NCBI RefSeq assembly: GCF_022558445.1
Contig: NZ_CP054699.1
Span: 2,558,001-2,622,000, forward strand
Origin: Candidatus Contubernalis alkalaceticus
GTDB lineage: Bacteria > Bacillota > Dethiobacteria > SKNC01
Reading direction: 5' to 3'
Length of the DNA: 64,000 bases
In this document: piece after piece, positions 63,356-64,000 of the stretch
Layout of the letters: every line of letters starts with the position of its first letter
How positions within the stretch are numbered: the stretch's first letter is position 1
Notes under the pieces: generated by a model
What the model was told of the DNA's origin: nothing
Database searches by the model: none
Seen by the model: only the letters and a program-made list of their open reading frames with translations
Made by a program: the position numbers and the translations under genes

Positions 63356-64000
63356 TTAAAACTTCTTAAATACCCGTACCAGGCTGGCCTGCAGCAGAGG
63401 TATTTCCTCCTGCAGAACTGTCCGTACATCAATTAAAAGCTGGTTTTTGTGTACCCGGGCAACCACCGGAACTACCTCTCTCCTCAACCTTTCCACAGCT
63501 TCCGCGGTGGTAACCATTCTATTGGGCTGCAAAGAAACTAGTTTTGTCGGCATTTTCTCCAGAGGAAGAGAGCCTCCTCCTACCTGGGAATAACCGTCTA
63601 TCACCTGGATACTTACTTTACCAGTTAAATGTTCCTTTAAAAAGGCAGCCAAACTGGAGGCTCTGTACTCTAATACCTGTACAGGTATAGTCAGCATTCT
63701 TAACGTAGGAATCTGTCTGACGGCCTGACCTTCATCCATGTAAAGCTTAAGCGTTGCCTCCAAAGCCGCACAGGTCATCTTATCAATGCGCAGAGCTCGG
63801 GTCAGCTGGTTTTTTTTCACCTGTTGGATATATTTTTCATTTCCTACAATAATTCCCGCCTGGGGGCCCCCTAAAAGTTTATCTCCGCTGAAAGTAACCA
63901 CATCCAGCCCTTCCCTTACACATTCCTGTACTGTAGGCTCGCCCATTAAACCATATTTGGACAAATCAATCAACACACCGCTGCCTAAATCTTCTACTGC
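63356..64000 (-). CDS. selA: L-seryl-tRNA(Sec) selenium transferase, C-terminal part, runs off the window
   Basis: About 214 C-terminal residues are inside; the frame continues beyond 64000. Seen: EDLGSGVLIDLSKYGL, TFSGDKLLGGPQAGIIVG with the PLP lysine, LRIDKMTCAALEATLKLY and VGGGSLPLEKMPTKLVSL. SelA converts seryl-tRNA(Sec) to selenocysteyl-tRNA using selenophosphate. It is the upstream partner of selB. The start codon is not visible. Confidence 0.96.
   Translation of the reverse strand, partial: AVEDLGSGVLIDLSKYGLMGEPTVQECVREGLDVVTFSGDKLLGGPQAGIIVGNEKYIQQVKKNQLTRALRIDKMTCAALEATLKLYMDEGQAVRQIPTLRMLTIPVQVLEYRASSLAAFLKEHLTGKVSIQVIDGYSQVGGGSLPLEKMPTKLVSLQPNRMVTTAEAVERLRREVVPVVARVHKNQLLIDVRTVLQEEIPLLQASLVRVFKKF

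Noticed and set aside
60031-64000. Search for a selC tRNA-Sec gene near selA/selB
   Set aside because: No long-armed tRNA-like cloverleaf was found by eye in the gaps; it may lie outside the window.

Overview
The window looks like a chromosomal segment of an anaerobic, spore-forming, cytochrome-containing Firmicute of the Clostridia type. Pointers are the sporulation genes (YtfJ/GerW-like, a Spo0E-family phosphatase), T-box and L-box leaders, AGGAGG-type ribosome sites with many TTG/GTG starts, a glycine-reductase-type selenoenzyme locus, selA/selB, siroheme-dependent heme synthesis and a Ccm cytochrome c maturation operon. Nearly all genes lie on the minus strand. The species cannot be named from the sequence alone.

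Layout. 1-785: start of aroF (DAHP synthase) behind a T-box leader with a probable tyrosine specifier. 786-5625: HDAC-like hydrolase, ytfJ/ytfI-like pair, ECF sigma/anti-sigma pair, a palindrome-rich MITE-like element, a DUF1648 membrane protein and a flavin-type oxidase fold protein. 5949-10063: FCD-type GntR regulator and a MacB/FtsX-like ABC exporter whose permease carries a long His/Asp repeat, with two lipoproteins. 10538-26767: the selenoprotein locus. 27372-29220: an IS1634/IS4-like insertion sequence. 29346-35542: lysA-dapF-dapL-asd-lysC behind a lysine riboswitch. 35714-41169: M24 peptidase, CopA copper ATPase, RseC-like protein, a candidate small RNA, M20 amidohydrolase. 41200-56355: ccmABCDEF-hemA-sirC-hemC-cobA/hemD-ahbC-hemB-ahbD-ahbA-ahbB-hemL, i.e. 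heme made from siroheme and delivered to cytochromes c. 56567-60018: a 53-codon orphan and folE-HD-folP-folB-folK. 60347-64000: spo0E-like, LysR, selB, selA (partial).

The most interesting part is 10538-26767. Four genes are read correctly only if an in-frame UGA is selenocysteine: grdA (U42), a GrdB/F/H-family subunit (U356), a U-G-S-C motif protein (U109) and, unexpectedly, the TRAP-type solute-binding protein DctP (U116). Three of the four UGAs are followed after 12-15 nt by a short perfect hairpin with a GU-containing loop, as expected of bacterial SECIS elements. The GrdE/G/I-family partner has Ala where I recall the pyruvoyl-forming Cys of glycine reductase, which resembles betaine-type (uncleaved) component B rather than glycine reductase. 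Two transcription units (TRAP-methyltransferase-UGSC protein; grd-trx-ackA) and the gntR gene share 7-bp repeats (GTCTACT/GACTACT) in their upstream regions, which suggests one regulon. My working model, an inference, is a TRAP importer that brings in a carboxylate, which is cleaved reductively by a Grd-type selenoenzyme fed by thioredoxin, giving an acyl phosphate (probably acetyl phosphate) that AckA converts to ATP. The substrate, and the roles of the UGSC protein, the Sec in DctP and the UroD-like methyltransferase, are unknown.
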